From Bryobacteraceae bacterium (lineage in GTDB: Bacteria > Acidobacteriota > Terriglobia > Bryobacterales > Bryobacteraceae): 64,000 bases of DNA. The notes under the pieces are model-generated. The model was not told where the DNA came from. It saw nothing but the letters and a program-made list of their open reading frames with translations, and did no database searches. Location of the stretch: contig JASHNT010000081.1 of the NCBI GenBank assembly GCA_030041495.1, forward strand, positions 33,412-97,411. The letters are read 5' to 3'. Positions 42,495 to 51,800 of this stretch are shown one piece after another; within the stretch, counting starts at the first letter, position 1, and each line of letters begins with the position of its first letter. The translations under genes were made by a program, and so were the position numbers.

Positions 42495-42534
42495 CCAAGC
42501 ATAGAGCAGCGATGTTAATACTACGTGAACGTAT
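42495..42534 (-). promoter_or_regulatory. Promoter cassette copy 1 with palindrome TACGT-GA-ACGTA
   Basis: Forty bases that recur in inverted orientation at 42641-42680 with 37 matches. It contains the 12-bp palindrome at 42522-42533 and a TTAATACT element next to it. It faces the gene starting at 42426. Confidence 0.6.
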
Positions 42535-42640
42535 TTGGGGAATCCACAAAACTGGCTCTGGTCGCGTAGCTCGCCGTAACGTATGCTTCGTGACAAAACG
42601 GTCAGAGGCACGGAAAGTGCGAGATCAATTTTTATTTAAC

Positions 42641-42680
42641 ATACGTTCACGTAGTATTAACACCGGCGCTCTATGCTTGG
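42641..42680 (+). promoter_or_regulatory. Promoter cassette copy 2 with palindrome TACGT-TC-ACGTA
   Basis: Inverted counterpart of 42495-42534, with the palindrome at 42642-42653. It faces the gene starting at TTG 42702, which has AGGAGG ten bases upstream. Confidence 0.6.
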
Positions 42681-42701
42681 TAGGCAGAGTAGGAGGACGG
42701 C

Positions 42702-45350
42702 TTGACTAAGAGACTTGTTTTGACATTTGTCATCTGTTTGTCGGCAATTAGCTTGTACAGAGGCGTGACGCCGCTGAAAGCTCAGGCTCCGGTGTCCTTC
42801 AGCAAGGACATTCAACCGATATTGGAGCAGAACTGCTGGGGCTGTCACGGCCCGTCCATGCAGAGTTCCCGGCTCAACCTGAGCACGCTCGAGGGCGCGC
42901 TGCGAGGCGGCGCTCGCGGAGCCGCCATTGTTCCCGGACAGGCCGAGGATAGCAGGCTCTACCGCATGATCTCAGGTCTGGATACGCCGGCGATGCCTCT
43001 GGGCGGCCCCAAACTCTCGGACGAGCAGATTGGCGCTATCAAGACCTGGATCGATCAAGGCGCCCACTGGGACACCGGCGCCGTGGGAGCAAAAACCGGG
43101 CCTGCCCCAGCCTCCTCATTTGCGGCTTTGCAGAACGCTAAACTCCCGCCGGGAGCCCGCGATTACTGGGCTTTCAAGTTGCCGGTCCAGGCGCCGGTTC
43201 CCACCGTTGCGCGAGAGTTCTCCAATCCCATCGACCGCTTTCTCGAAAAGGTCCGCGAGGAAAAGGGTCTGAAGGCGGCGCCGAGGGCGGATCGAATGAC
43301 ATTGCTTCGCCGGGCCTATATGGACTTGATCGGTCTCCCTCCGTCGCCTGAAGAAATCGACGCCTTCATGAAGGACACCGCACCCGGCGCCTGGGAGCGA
43401 TTGATCGACAAGTTGCTCGCCTCCCCGCACTACGGCGAGCGATGGGGCCGCCACTGGCTGGATGCGGCGCGCTATGCGGACTCAAGCGGCTACGAGAACG
43501 ATACGGACCAGCCGAACATGTGGCGATATCGGGATTATGTCATCAACGCCTTCAATGACGACAAGCCTTACAACACTTTCATCAAGGAACAGATCGCCGG
43601 CGACGAAATTCCCAACCGGACCGATGACAGCCTGATCGCCACCGGCTTCCTGCGCGCGGGTCCCCGCGTGCGGAATCATGAGCACGCCAATCCGGCGCGG
43701 CGCTATGACTACCTGGACGATGTGATTGGCACAATCGGTAAAAGCATGCTGGGGCTGACTGTTCAATGCGCGCGCTGCCACGATCACAAGTTCGATCCGA
43801 TTCTGCAGAAGGATTATTACGCGATGGAAGCGTCGATCTTTGGGTACGTGGAGGTCGAGTATCCACTGGGACCACGCGAGCAAGCGGACGCCTACATGCG
43901 AAAGATGAGGGACATCTCCGCGAAGGTCGCGGCTTTAAAGGATCAGATCGACGAGATCGACAAACCCTACCACGATAAGCTTGCGCTCGAAGAGATTCGA
44001 AAAAAGTATCCGCCGAACGTGGTCAGCGCAGTCGAGAAGCCGGAAAGCGAACGGACGCCTGGTGAGAAGCTGATCGCAATCCAGGTACTCGAGTCGGGCT
44101 CAAGCAATCGCACTGCCGCTGCCGTCGAAAAGATCATGAGCCCGGAAGACGCCGCAAAGAAGAAAGCTTTGAACGATCAGATCGCCGCGCTTAACGCGGA
44201 GAAGCCGCCAACGCCCCCGCTGGCGTCGATTGTTACCGATGGCGATTGGCGCAGCGCTGAACTGGGCTACGGCGACCGTAACGAGGGCGCTTGTCCTAAA
44301 TGCGAGCTTGAGTACGTGGGGGCCGGGAAATTCCTCGAGTTGGGACCGGGCAAAGGAAACTACAAGGTCCCGCCGTCCTACTTCCTGATTCGCGGCGATC
44401 CGGACAGCAAGGCATATCCAACCAAGCCTGGATTCATCAGCGTGATTACGACTGGAAATCCGCCCACGGAGCTCCCGCCCGCCGACGGGCGGACGTCGGG
44501 ACGCCGGCTGGCGCTGGCGGAGTGGCTGATCTCCCACGACAATCCGCTGCCCGCCAGGGTCATCGTCAACCGCATCTGGGAACACCACTTCGGAAAAGGA
44601 ATTGTACCGACACTGGACAACTTCGGCAAGATGGGCGAGCAGCCTTCCAACCAGGAGCTTCTCGATTGGCTCGCTGTGGAATTCATGAACAAGGGTTGGA
44701 GCATTAAACAGATGCAGCGGCTCATCATGACCTCCGAAGCCTATCAAATGGCATCGGAGTACAACGACGAAGCCAGCGCGAAGATCGACCCTGAAGACAC
44801 CTATCTGTGGCGGTACCGCATTCAGAGACTCGAAGGAGAGGTCATCCGCGACAACATCCTGTCCGTTGCGGGCTCTATCGACTTGAAGATGGGCGGCCCG
44901 GCCATCTTCCCGCACGTCGATGACTCGTTCATCAAGACGCTCTTTCGCGGCATCTATAGAAATCCTCAGCAAGACGGCCCCGACCAGTGGCGGCGAAGCA
45001 TCTATATCTACCAAAAGCGCACGCTTCCAAATCCCTTGCTGCAGGTCTTCGACCTGCCCGATATGAGCCAGTCTTTCGGCGCCAGGTATACATCGACGGT
45101 GCCGACTCAGGCGCTGCAGTTGATGAACGACAATTTCGTCCTCAACCAGGCGCGGCTGTTCGCGGACCGGGTCAAAAAAGAGGCTGGCGACGACATCGCC
45201 AAGCAGATCGATCTGGCTTACCGGATCGCGCTGACACGGTCACCGACAGAAAGAGAATTGTCGTTAGCGAAGGACATGATCCAATCGTCTTCGCTTGTCG
45301 ACTTCACCAACGTGATGCTCAATCTCAGCGAATTCGTATATACGAGGTAA
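42702..45350 (+). CDS. DUF1549/DUF1553 planctomycete-type cytochrome protein
   Basis: An 882-residue exported protein. Signal sequence LTFVICLSAISLYRGVTPLKAQ, a heme site CWGCHGPS near residue 46 in a cytochrome-like domain, then DUF1549 (RADRMTLLRRAYMDLIGLPPSPEEIDAF, HYGERWGRHWLDAARYADSSGYENDTDQPNMWRYRDYVINAFNDDKPYNTF, LTVQCARCHDHKFDPILQKDYYAMEA) and C-terminal DUF1553 (LPARVIVNRIWEHHFGKGIV, RYTSTVPTQALQLMND, RIALTRSPTERELSLA). The second CARCH motif is usual in the family. TTG start with AGGAGG. These proteins always pair with DUF1501, as here. Confidence 0.9.
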   Translation: MTKRLVLTFVICLSAISLYRGVTPLKAQAPVSFSKDIQPILEQNCWGCHGPSMQSSRLNLSTLEGALRGGARGAAIVPGQAEDSRLYRMISGLDTPAMPLGGPKLSDEQIGAIKTWIDQGAHWDTGAVGAKTGPAPASSFAALQNAKLPPGARDYWAFKLPVQAPVPTVAREFSNPIDRFLEKVREEKGLKAAPRADRMTLLRRAYMDLIGLPPSPEEIDAFMKDTAPGAWERLIDKLLASPHYGERWGRHWLDAARYADSSGYENDTDQPNMWRYRDYVINAFNDDKPYNTFIKEQIAGDEIPNRTDDSLIATGFLRAGPRVRNHEHANPARRYDYLDDVIGTIGKSMLGLTVQCARCHDHKFDPILQKDYYAMEASIFGYVEVEYPLGPREQADAYMRKMRDISAKVAALKDQIDEIDKPYHDKLALEEIRKKYPPNVVSAVEKPESERTPGEKLIAIQVLESGSSNRTAAAVEKIMSPEDAAKKKALNDQIAALNAEKPPTPPLASIVTDGDWRSAELGYGDRNEGACPKCELEYVGAGKFLELGPGKGNYKVPPSYFLIRGDPDSKAYPTKPGFISVITTGNPPTELPPADGRTSGRRLALAEWLISHDNPLPARVIVNRIWEHHFGKGIVPTLDNFGKMGEQPSNQELLDWLAVEFMNKGWSIKQMQRLIMTSEAYQMASEYNDEASAKIDPEDTYLWRYRIQRLEGEVIRDNILSVAGSIDLKMGGPAIFPHVDDSFIKTLFRGIYRNPQQDGPDQWRRSIYIYQKRTLPNPLLQVFDLPDMSQSFGARYTSTVPTQALQLMNDNFVLNQARLFADRVKKEAGDDIAKQIDLAYRIALTRSPTERELSLAKDMIQSSSLVDFTNVMLNLSEFVYTR

Positions 45351-46801
45351 TGGAAATGAAACATATCTGGAATCGACGTGAGTTTCTGTTTCGGTCTAGT
45401 GGCGGGATCGGCGGTCTGGCCCTCGCTGCAATGCTCCACGAGCAAAACCTGCTTGCGCAGACGCCGGCCAACGACGTTTGCGCTGCGCCCGCGATCGGCG
45501 GGAACCCTCTTGCGCCAAAGCCTCCCAATTTCAAGGCTCGTGCAAAAGCCGTTATCTCCATCTTCAACACCGGCGGAGTCAGCCAGATAGAGACCTTTGA
45601 CTATAAGCCTGCGATGTCAAAATATGCGGGCCAGGTTTTGGGCGGTGATGTCCGCGTCCACGACGGCCGGCCGGGTCCCATCATGCCGGGCATTTTCAAA
45701 TTCAGCAAGTATGGACAGTGTGGAAAGGACGTCTCAGAGATCTTCCCGAACCTCGGTTCGAAAGTAGACGAGATTGCATTTGTGCACTCGGTGTGGGGAA
45801 GGTCCGACGACCACGTGCAGTCGACCTACGAGATGCAGACTGGCCAGCTCCGCATGGGCTATCCGAGCATGGGAAGCTGGATCACCTACGGTCTGGGGTC
45901 GGAAAATGCGAACCTGCCTGGATTCGTCGTGCTGCAGGACGCGCGCGGCGGCCCGCTCGGCGCCCAGAACAACTGGCTTTCGGGCTTCCTGCCTTCCACC
46001 TATCAAGGCACTCCGTTTTTGGCCGGCGATAATCCGATTGTCGATTTGAAGCGGCCGTCCGGGGTCAGCGAGGCTCAGCAGCGTCTTCGCCTGGATATGC
46101 TGGCAAGGTTGAATGAAATACACGCGGAGCGCTACCCGGGCAGTTCGGAGCTGGCGGCGCGTATCTCCTCCTACGAGCTCGCCTACCGGATGCAGGGCTG
46201 CGCGCCGGAAGCCGTGGACATCAACGGGGAGTCCGACGCCACCAAAAAGCTGTACGGCTTGGACCAGGAAATCACCGCGCCGTTTGGGAAACAAGTCCTG
46301 ATGGCGAGGCGTTTGGTGGAGCGCGGCGTCCGCTTCGTGCAGGTCTTCTCCGGCGGTTTGGGCGTCCAGAATAAGGATACCTGGGACGCTCACGCCGGCA
46401 TGAGGGAGAACCATTCTCAGCATGCCAAGGAAACGGACCTGCCTCTCGCGGGCTTGTTGACGGACATGAAGGCGCGTGGTCTGCTGGACTCCACCTTGAT
46501 CATCTGGCACTCCGAATTCGGCCGCATGCCTCTCTCGGAGAATGGCGTGGGCCGCGACCATAACCCGGGCGCGATGACGGTCTGGATGGCGGGCGCGGGC
46601 ATCAAGGGTGGCCAATCGATTGGAGCGAGCGACGAAATCGGCTATAAGGCAGAAAAACAACCGATCTCCTATCATGACCTGCATGCCACGATCTTGGCCT
46701 TGTTGGGCATCGAGCATACCAAACTGACGTATCGATACAACGGCCGCGACATGCGGTTAACCGATGTCTCCGGCGAAGTGATTCCACAGATTGTCGCGTA
46801 A
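45350..46801 (+). CDS. DUF1501 family Tat-exported protein
   Basis: A 483-residue protein whose ATG overlaps the preceding TAA by one base. The N-terminus WNRREFLFRSSGGIGGLALAAML is a twin-arginine signal. DUF1501 marks are AKAVISIFNTGGVSQIETFDYKP, FPNLGSKVDEIAFVHSVWGRSDDHVQSTYEMQTG, VRFVQVFSGG and IIWHSEFGRMPLSENGVGRDHNPGAMTVWMAGAGIKGG. The fold belongs to the alkaline phosphatase/sulfatase superfamily; its activity is not established. It is co-operonic with the DUF1549/DUF1553 gene. Confidence 0.9.
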   Translation: MEMKHIWNRREFLFRSSGGIGGLALAAMLHEQNLLAQTPANDVCAAPAIGGNPLAPKPPNFKARAKAVISIFNTGGVSQIETFDYKPAMSKYAGQVLGGDVRVHDGRPGPIMPGIFKFSKYGQCGKDVSEIFPNLGSKVDEIAFVHSVWGRSDDHVQSTYEMQTGQLRMGYPSMGSWITYGLGSENANLPGFVVLQDARGGPLGAQNNWLSGFLPSTYQGTPFLAGDNPIVDLKRPSGVSEAQQRLRLDMLARLNEIHAERYPGSSELAARISSYELAYRMQGCAPEAVDINGESDATKKLYGLDQEITAPFGKQVLMARRLVERGVRFVQVFSGGLGVQNKDTWDAHAGMRENHSQHAKETDLPLAGLLTDMKARGLLDSTLIIWHSEFGRMPLSENGVGRDHNPGAMTVWMAGAGIKGGQSIGASDEIGYKAEKQPISYHDLHATILALLGIEHTKLTYRYNGRDMRLTDVSGEVIPQIVA

Positions 46802-47996
46802 GAACCACCTGGATCGACGCGATTTCCTTGCTTCCGGCGCGTTGCTCTTGGGCGCGCCGGCCTTAGCCCAGCGAGCGGCGCGGCCAAGACCGCAGCGCGT
46901 CGTCGTAGTGATGTTCGATGGCTTTGGGCTGGAGTACTTGGACCGAAGCGACATGCCAGTGCTCGCGTCGTGGCGGGAACACGGTCTGTTCCGCCGCGTC
47001 AAGGCCACGATGCCCTCCGTCACCAACGCCAACAACGCGTCAATTTGTTGTGGCGTGTTGCCGGAGCAGCATGGCATCACCGGGAATTCGTACTTCGACG
47101 AACGCACCGGGCGGGAAGAGTACATGGAGACCGCCGATCTGCTTCTATGGCCGACGCTGTTTCAGCGCGCCAAGAAACAGGGCGTCAAGTCCGCGCTGCT
47201 CTCTTCTAAGAAGAAGACGACCACTCTGCTATTGAGCGGCGCCGATCTGATTCTATCGGCGGAGACACCGGCCGAAGATTGGGTACGGCGGCTGGGTCCC
47301 GCCCCGGACATATACAGTCGCGAGATCAATTACTGGCTGATGGCGGCGGTTATCGATTTGCTCAAGAACCGCCGCGATCTCGGCTGCCTGTACGTCCACA
47401 CGACCGACTATGCGATGCATACTTGGCCTCCTGAGGCGAAGGAGTCAAAGGAGCATCTTGCCCGGCTGGACCAACTCTTTGGCGAAGCGGCTGCGGCCGC
47501 CCCCGACGCGGCGTTCCTGCTGACTGCGGATCACGGAATGAACCACAAAACACTGTGCTGGGACCTGGAGAAAGCCTGTGCCCAGCGTGGTACTCCGATT
47601 CGGATCGCCATTTCAGTCGAGCGCGATAAATACCCCAAGCATCATCGCGGCCATGGCGGCGTTTCGTGGGTTTACTGCAACGGCTCGCAAAACCAGGACG
47701 CAGTCGCTAAAACGCTATCCGGGCTCAAGGGCGTGGAAGCGGTCCTGACCAGGAGCGAGGCTGCGCGGCGCTATCACCTGATGGGTTCAAGGATCGGCGA
47801 TTTGGTCGTGCTTGGCGATCGCGACACAGTCTTCGGCGATCTGGAGTCCGAATCTGAGCCGCTGCCCCCCGAGTACCGTTCCCACGGTTCGCTTCATGAA
47901 ATGGACGTGCCGTTGATCGTCTACAACACCGAGGCACGGCTTTCCCCTGAAGAGTTTCAATACAACTGGCAGCTCGCCCGATGGCTATATGGGTAG
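46791..47996 (+). CDS. Exported alkaline-phosphatase-superfamily hydrolase, phosphonoacetate-hydrolase-like
   Basis: A 401-residue enzyme that starts at TTG 46791, overlapping DUF1501 by eleven bases. The N-terminus DRRDFLASGALLLGAPALAQ looks like an export signal. Metal and nucleophile positions are VVVMFDGFG, MPSVTNANNASICCGVLPEQHGITGN (Thr nucleophile in TNxNN), HTTDYAMHTW, LTADHGM and YRSHGSLHEMD. The TNxNN/HGITGN block is nearer to phosphonoacetate hydrolase PhnA than to nucleotide pyrophosphatases, as far as I recall the families. It may cut a C-P or phosphodiester bond outside the cytoplasm; the substrate needs testing. Confidence 0.8.
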   Translation: MSRKNHLDRRDFLASGALLLGAPALAQRAARPRPQRVVVVMFDGFGLEYLDRSDMPVLASWREHGLFRRVKATMPSVTNANNASICCGVLPEQHGITGNSYFDERTGREEYMETADLLLWPTLFQRAKKQGVKSALLSSKKKTTTLLLSGADLILSAETPAEDWVRRLGPAPDIYSREINYWLMAAVIDLLKNRRDLGCLYVHTTDYAMHTWPPEAKESKEHLARLDQLFGEAAAAAPDAAFLLTADHGMNHKTLCWDLEKACAQRGTPIRIAISVERDKYPKHHRGHGGVSWVYCNGSQNQDAVAKTLSGLKGVEAVLTRSEAARRYHLMGSRIGDLVVLGDRDTVFGDLESESEPLPPEYRSHGSLHEMDVPLIVYNTEARLSPEEFQYNWQLARWLYG

Positions 47997-48021
47997 GAGT
48001 CCGTATTTCGCGCGCCTGATT

Positions 48022-48570
48022 CTATTTGGGCCCGTAATTACGCGCCAGATAATCCACCAGAAGGTCCACGTCCCGCTCTGACACGCCCGCATCCAGGCCA
48101 TTCATCCTGGTGACGATGTCCAGCCACTCTTGCTTGGTTGCCTGAGTTGAGCGGATCAAACCCGTGTCGTGACAGGAGGAACAAATACCTTCGATGTAGC
48201 GCTTGGCTATCTTGTCCTCTGGACTGTCCGGCTTTGCGTCTGCGGCGGGACCGAAGTGCTTCGTTAGATACTCGGTTGCAACATCAACTTCTTTGTCGTC
48301 CAACTGAGCGCCGTATTCCACCATCTTGACGACCAGCTTTTTCCACGCATCTTGGCCCTGCTTTAGGCTGACCACCGGTTTCAGGCTGTGGCAGCCGGTG
48401 CACTGCTCCTCGATGAGCTTCTTACCGTTACCATCGGGCAAATCCGGCTGCGATGCCATCGATAGGGCAGGGAAAGCAAGAGTCAGGACAAGTACGGCCG
48501 CGCGGAGATTGGGGCCTCGCGGGTCCCCGGAACTGCCCCGGGCGTTTGGCAAGAGCGGTTCCGAGACCAT
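48022..48570 (-). CDS. Diheme cytochrome c
   Basis: A 182-residue protein with signal region LRAAVLVLTLAFPALSMA and two heme sites, CTGCH and CSSCH, each followed by a similar helix pattern (WKKLVVKMVEYGAQLDDKEVDVATEYL and WLDIVTRMNGLDAGVSERDVDLLVDYLARNYG). It thus consists of two tandem cytochrome domains, as in quinohemoprotein-type electron carriers. The TACGT-type palindrome lies four bases upstream of the start codon. It probably takes electrons from a periplasmic dehydrogenase of this region. Confidence 0.85.
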   Translation of the reverse strand: MVSEPLLPNARGSSGDPRGPNLRAAVLVLTLAFPALSMASQPDLPDGNGKKLIEEQCTGCHSLKPVVSLKQGQDAWKKLVVKMVEYGAQLDDKEVDVATEYLTKHFGPAADAKPDSPEDKIAKRYIEGICSSCHDTGLIRSTQATKQEWLDIVTRMNGLDAGVSERDVDLLVDYLARNYGPK

Positions 48571-48573
48571 AAC

Positions 48574-48585
48574 TACGTAAACATA
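48574..48585. promoter_or_regulatory. Palindrome TACGT-AA-ACATA before cytochrome c gene
   Basis: One arm mismatch to TACGT-NN-ACGTA; the flank AACTACGT matches the copy at 42522. It abuts the start codon at 48570, so a bound protein would block initiation of transcription or the transcript is leaderless. Confidence 0.5.
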
Positions 48586-48657
48586 TCACCGGACTGTTAC
48601 GGAACAATGAACGTTACCTTTCTGTCAAGCAATGGTTCGTAAACGGCATGGAGAAGA

Positions 48658-48669
48658 TTCGTATACGTA
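48658..48669. promoter_or_regulatory. Palindrome TTCGT-AT-ACGTA before the TonB receptor gene
   Basis: One arm mismatch to the 12-bp motif, 164 bases upstream of GTG 48833 and facing it. With the site at 48574 it repeats the two-site divergent layout seen at 42.5 kb. Confidence 0.5.
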
Positions 48670-48832
48670 GTTTTATCCTGCCCGTCATGAGCATGCAACA
48701 CCAGAGTGAGACCTTAGCTCCACTGGTGTCGCGGCGGGGCATGTACGGTAGTTCGGGAAACGGCTACATGAGCGTTCGGCCTACGGTGACCCGGCGCCAT
48801 CGGTCTGAGCACATTTCAAAGGAGCTAACCAA

Positions 48833-51800
48833 GTGCGATCTCAATTCTGCAGAATGCTGATACGCCTCAACGCCGCTGCGTTTCTAATGGCCGCGTGCTT
48901 CTCTACGCATCTTCTTGCGCAAAGCGCGTCCGTCCGCGGCCAGGTGCTCGATTCCAGCAAGGCTGCAGTCGCGAATGCCGAAGTCACGCTTCTCAACACA
49001 GACACCCAGGTAACGTTAAAGGCGATCAGCGATGCCAGCGGGGTGTTTATCCTCTCGCCGCAAACTGCCGGACGGTATCAGGTAACCGTGAAGGCTTCCG
49101 GGTATTCGACCTGGGTCCAATCCGATATCGTGCTGGAAGTGGGCGAGAAATTTGAGGTCAATCCCGTGCTGAAGGCCGGTACCGTCCAAGAGACTGTAGC
49201 GGTGACCGCGGAAGCGCCTGAGATCCAAACGGAGGACGCCGACCGGAGCACGGTGACGGAGCCCACGTTGGTCGCTAACATTCCCCTGGATGTTCGGAAT
49301 CCCCTGCAAGAAGTCAACTTCGCCGTCGGGGTCACGCAAAGCAACTCCCTGACCGCCGGGACGAACGCCACCACCCAAAGCACCACCAACACCTTCTATG
49401 TCAGCGGTACGAAGGAAGGTGAGTCGGACATCCTGATCGACGGGGCAACCGATACCATCAACTACGATACCCACGCGGCGGGCGATATTCCCGGCCTGGA
49501 TGCCGTGGGAGAATTCCGGATTTACACCCAAGCCTACTCCGCGGAGTTCGGCCACACCGGCGGGGGCATCGAGAGCTTTATTATCAAGTCTGGCACCAAC
49601 GACCTGCATGGCGGAGCTTGGGAGTATTATCGCAGCGACGTGATGGACGCTAATGGCTTCAATGCCAATACCGCAGGCACCGCGAGGCCCTCGTTTGAAA
49701 GGAATCAGTTTGGATTCCAAGCAGGCGGCCCGGTATGGGTCCCCAAAACCTACGACGGACACAACAAAACTTTCTTCTTCTTCTCGTACGAAGAACTTCT
49801 CGACAGTAGTCCCGGCACCGGCTTCACGACCACCGTGCCCACGGCTCTCGAAAAAACCGGCAATTTTTCGCAGACGTTCAACACGAATGGCTCGCAGAAT
49901 GTAATCTACGATCCGTCCACACTGAGTAACGGAATTCGCACGCCGTTTCCCGACAACAGCATTCCCGCCACGCGACTGAATTCCGTGGGCATGGCGCTGC
50001 TCGCGCTGTATCCGCTGCCCAACAAGACCGGCGTGGACGGCAGCGATGAGAACAACTTTTTCTCGGATGCTCCCAACACCGACAAAAACTACACCTATGA
50101 CATCCGGATTGACCACAAGTTCTCCGACAAGCAGAGCATCTTCGGCCATGTCGACGAATTCAACGACCACATTCTCTACGGGGCAGTGTTCGGACAGCAG
50201 AGTCTGACTCCGCAAAATTCAAACGACTACATTCCCGGACGCAACATCATGCTCGATCATACGTGGGTGATCTCGCCCACCTTGATCTTCGAGCAGCATG
50301 GCTCCTGGGCGCACATGGAATCGCATCGGCAATCTGTCGATCCCCTGGGGACCTCCCCATTCGGCATTCCAGCGTCGGCGGCGCCGGGCTTGACGGCAAC
50401 CTTTACCCCTCAGGTGGAAGCCACTAGCAACCAGCTCGGGGAACTTGGTAACTCAGAACCTTATGAGCGGAACCCCAACTCGGTCTACCAATATGTCGCC
50501 TCCATGACGTGGGTCAAGGGCATTCACACAATAAAATTCGGCGCGGACCTGAGACAATACCGCGACCAACTCTACGATCCGCAACTGCTGACCGTGAATA
50601 CCTCAAGGTCGTTTACCGGCGGCCCCACTGCGAACGCACCCGGCGGAACGACCGGAAACGCGATCGCGGAGCTGCTGCTCGGGCAAGCCACAGTGACCAG
50701 CGGCTACGCCCCGCAGGTGAACTTCGGGCACCAGTACATCGCGGGTTACGTTGAAGACAGCGCCAAGGTCACGCATAACTTTACCGCCACTCTTGGTCTG
50801 CGCTACAGCTTCGAAGGCGCCGACACGGCGAGAGGCAATGAGCTCAGCTATCTTGACACGACCAGCCCGTCACCGATTGCCTCTCAGGTTCCCTCGATTC
50901 CGAATCTCATCGGCGGTGTCGGGATTGTAGGTCTGAACGGCGAAAGCCGGACGTTGCAGAATCCCGGACTGCTCCATTTCGAGCCGCGGTTGGGTTTAGC
51001 CTATAGCCCCAATGCGAAAACCGTGGTGCATGCCGGCTTCGGGATCTTCTTCCATCCGACGGCGACTTACCAGACCAATCCCGCGGCTTATGGATTCACG
51101 CGAAAATCCACTTCGATCGATGCTGGGACCGACGGAGTCACCGCGCTCTATAACCTCTCCAACCCGTTTCCCTCCGGTCTGCCGGCCCCCTATGGTAACG
51201 ACCCAACCGCTTTGCTCGGGAACAACACCGGAAGCGGACCTCTCAGCATCGAACTGGGACAATCCATTTCGGGGAACGCGCGCAATCAAAGCGACCCTTA
51301 CCAGATAAGCTGGTCGTTCGACGTTCAACGATCCCTGCCCGGGGGCTTTGTGGTCACCGCCGGATACGTCGGCAGCGTCGGCGAGCATTTGTACGGCGCA
51401 GTTCAGCTCAACCAACTCACGGACGCGGACCTATCTCTTGGAAGCGCCCTGAACAAGGTTGTTCCCAATCCTTTCTATGGCATCATCACCGACTCGAGCT
51501 CCCTGCTGAGCAAGAGCACGATCCAGGAAGGCTACCTGCTTCGGGCCTATCCGCAATTCCTGAACTTTGAACTGCTGAACGACGGCTGGGGACGCTCGAT
51601 CTACCAGGCCGGTCAACTGACAGTGGAACACCGGCTCGGCCGGGGCTTCTCTATGCTCCTGGGCTACACCTACAGCAAAAATTATGACAACGTCGGCGAA
51701 TTAGGCACAAGCGCCAGCATTCAGGACAATGGCTGCCTGAAGTGCGAGTGGTCGATCGCCGACTTGGATCAGACCAACGTTGTACGGTTGAGCGCGTTGT

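Noticed and set aside
46791..47996. Ordinary nucleotide pyrophosphatase/phosphodiesterase
   Set aside because: Not excluded, but the nucleophile region VTNANN and HGITGN is closer to phosphonoacetate hydrolase than to the usual TxTFPNH of NPP enzymes.
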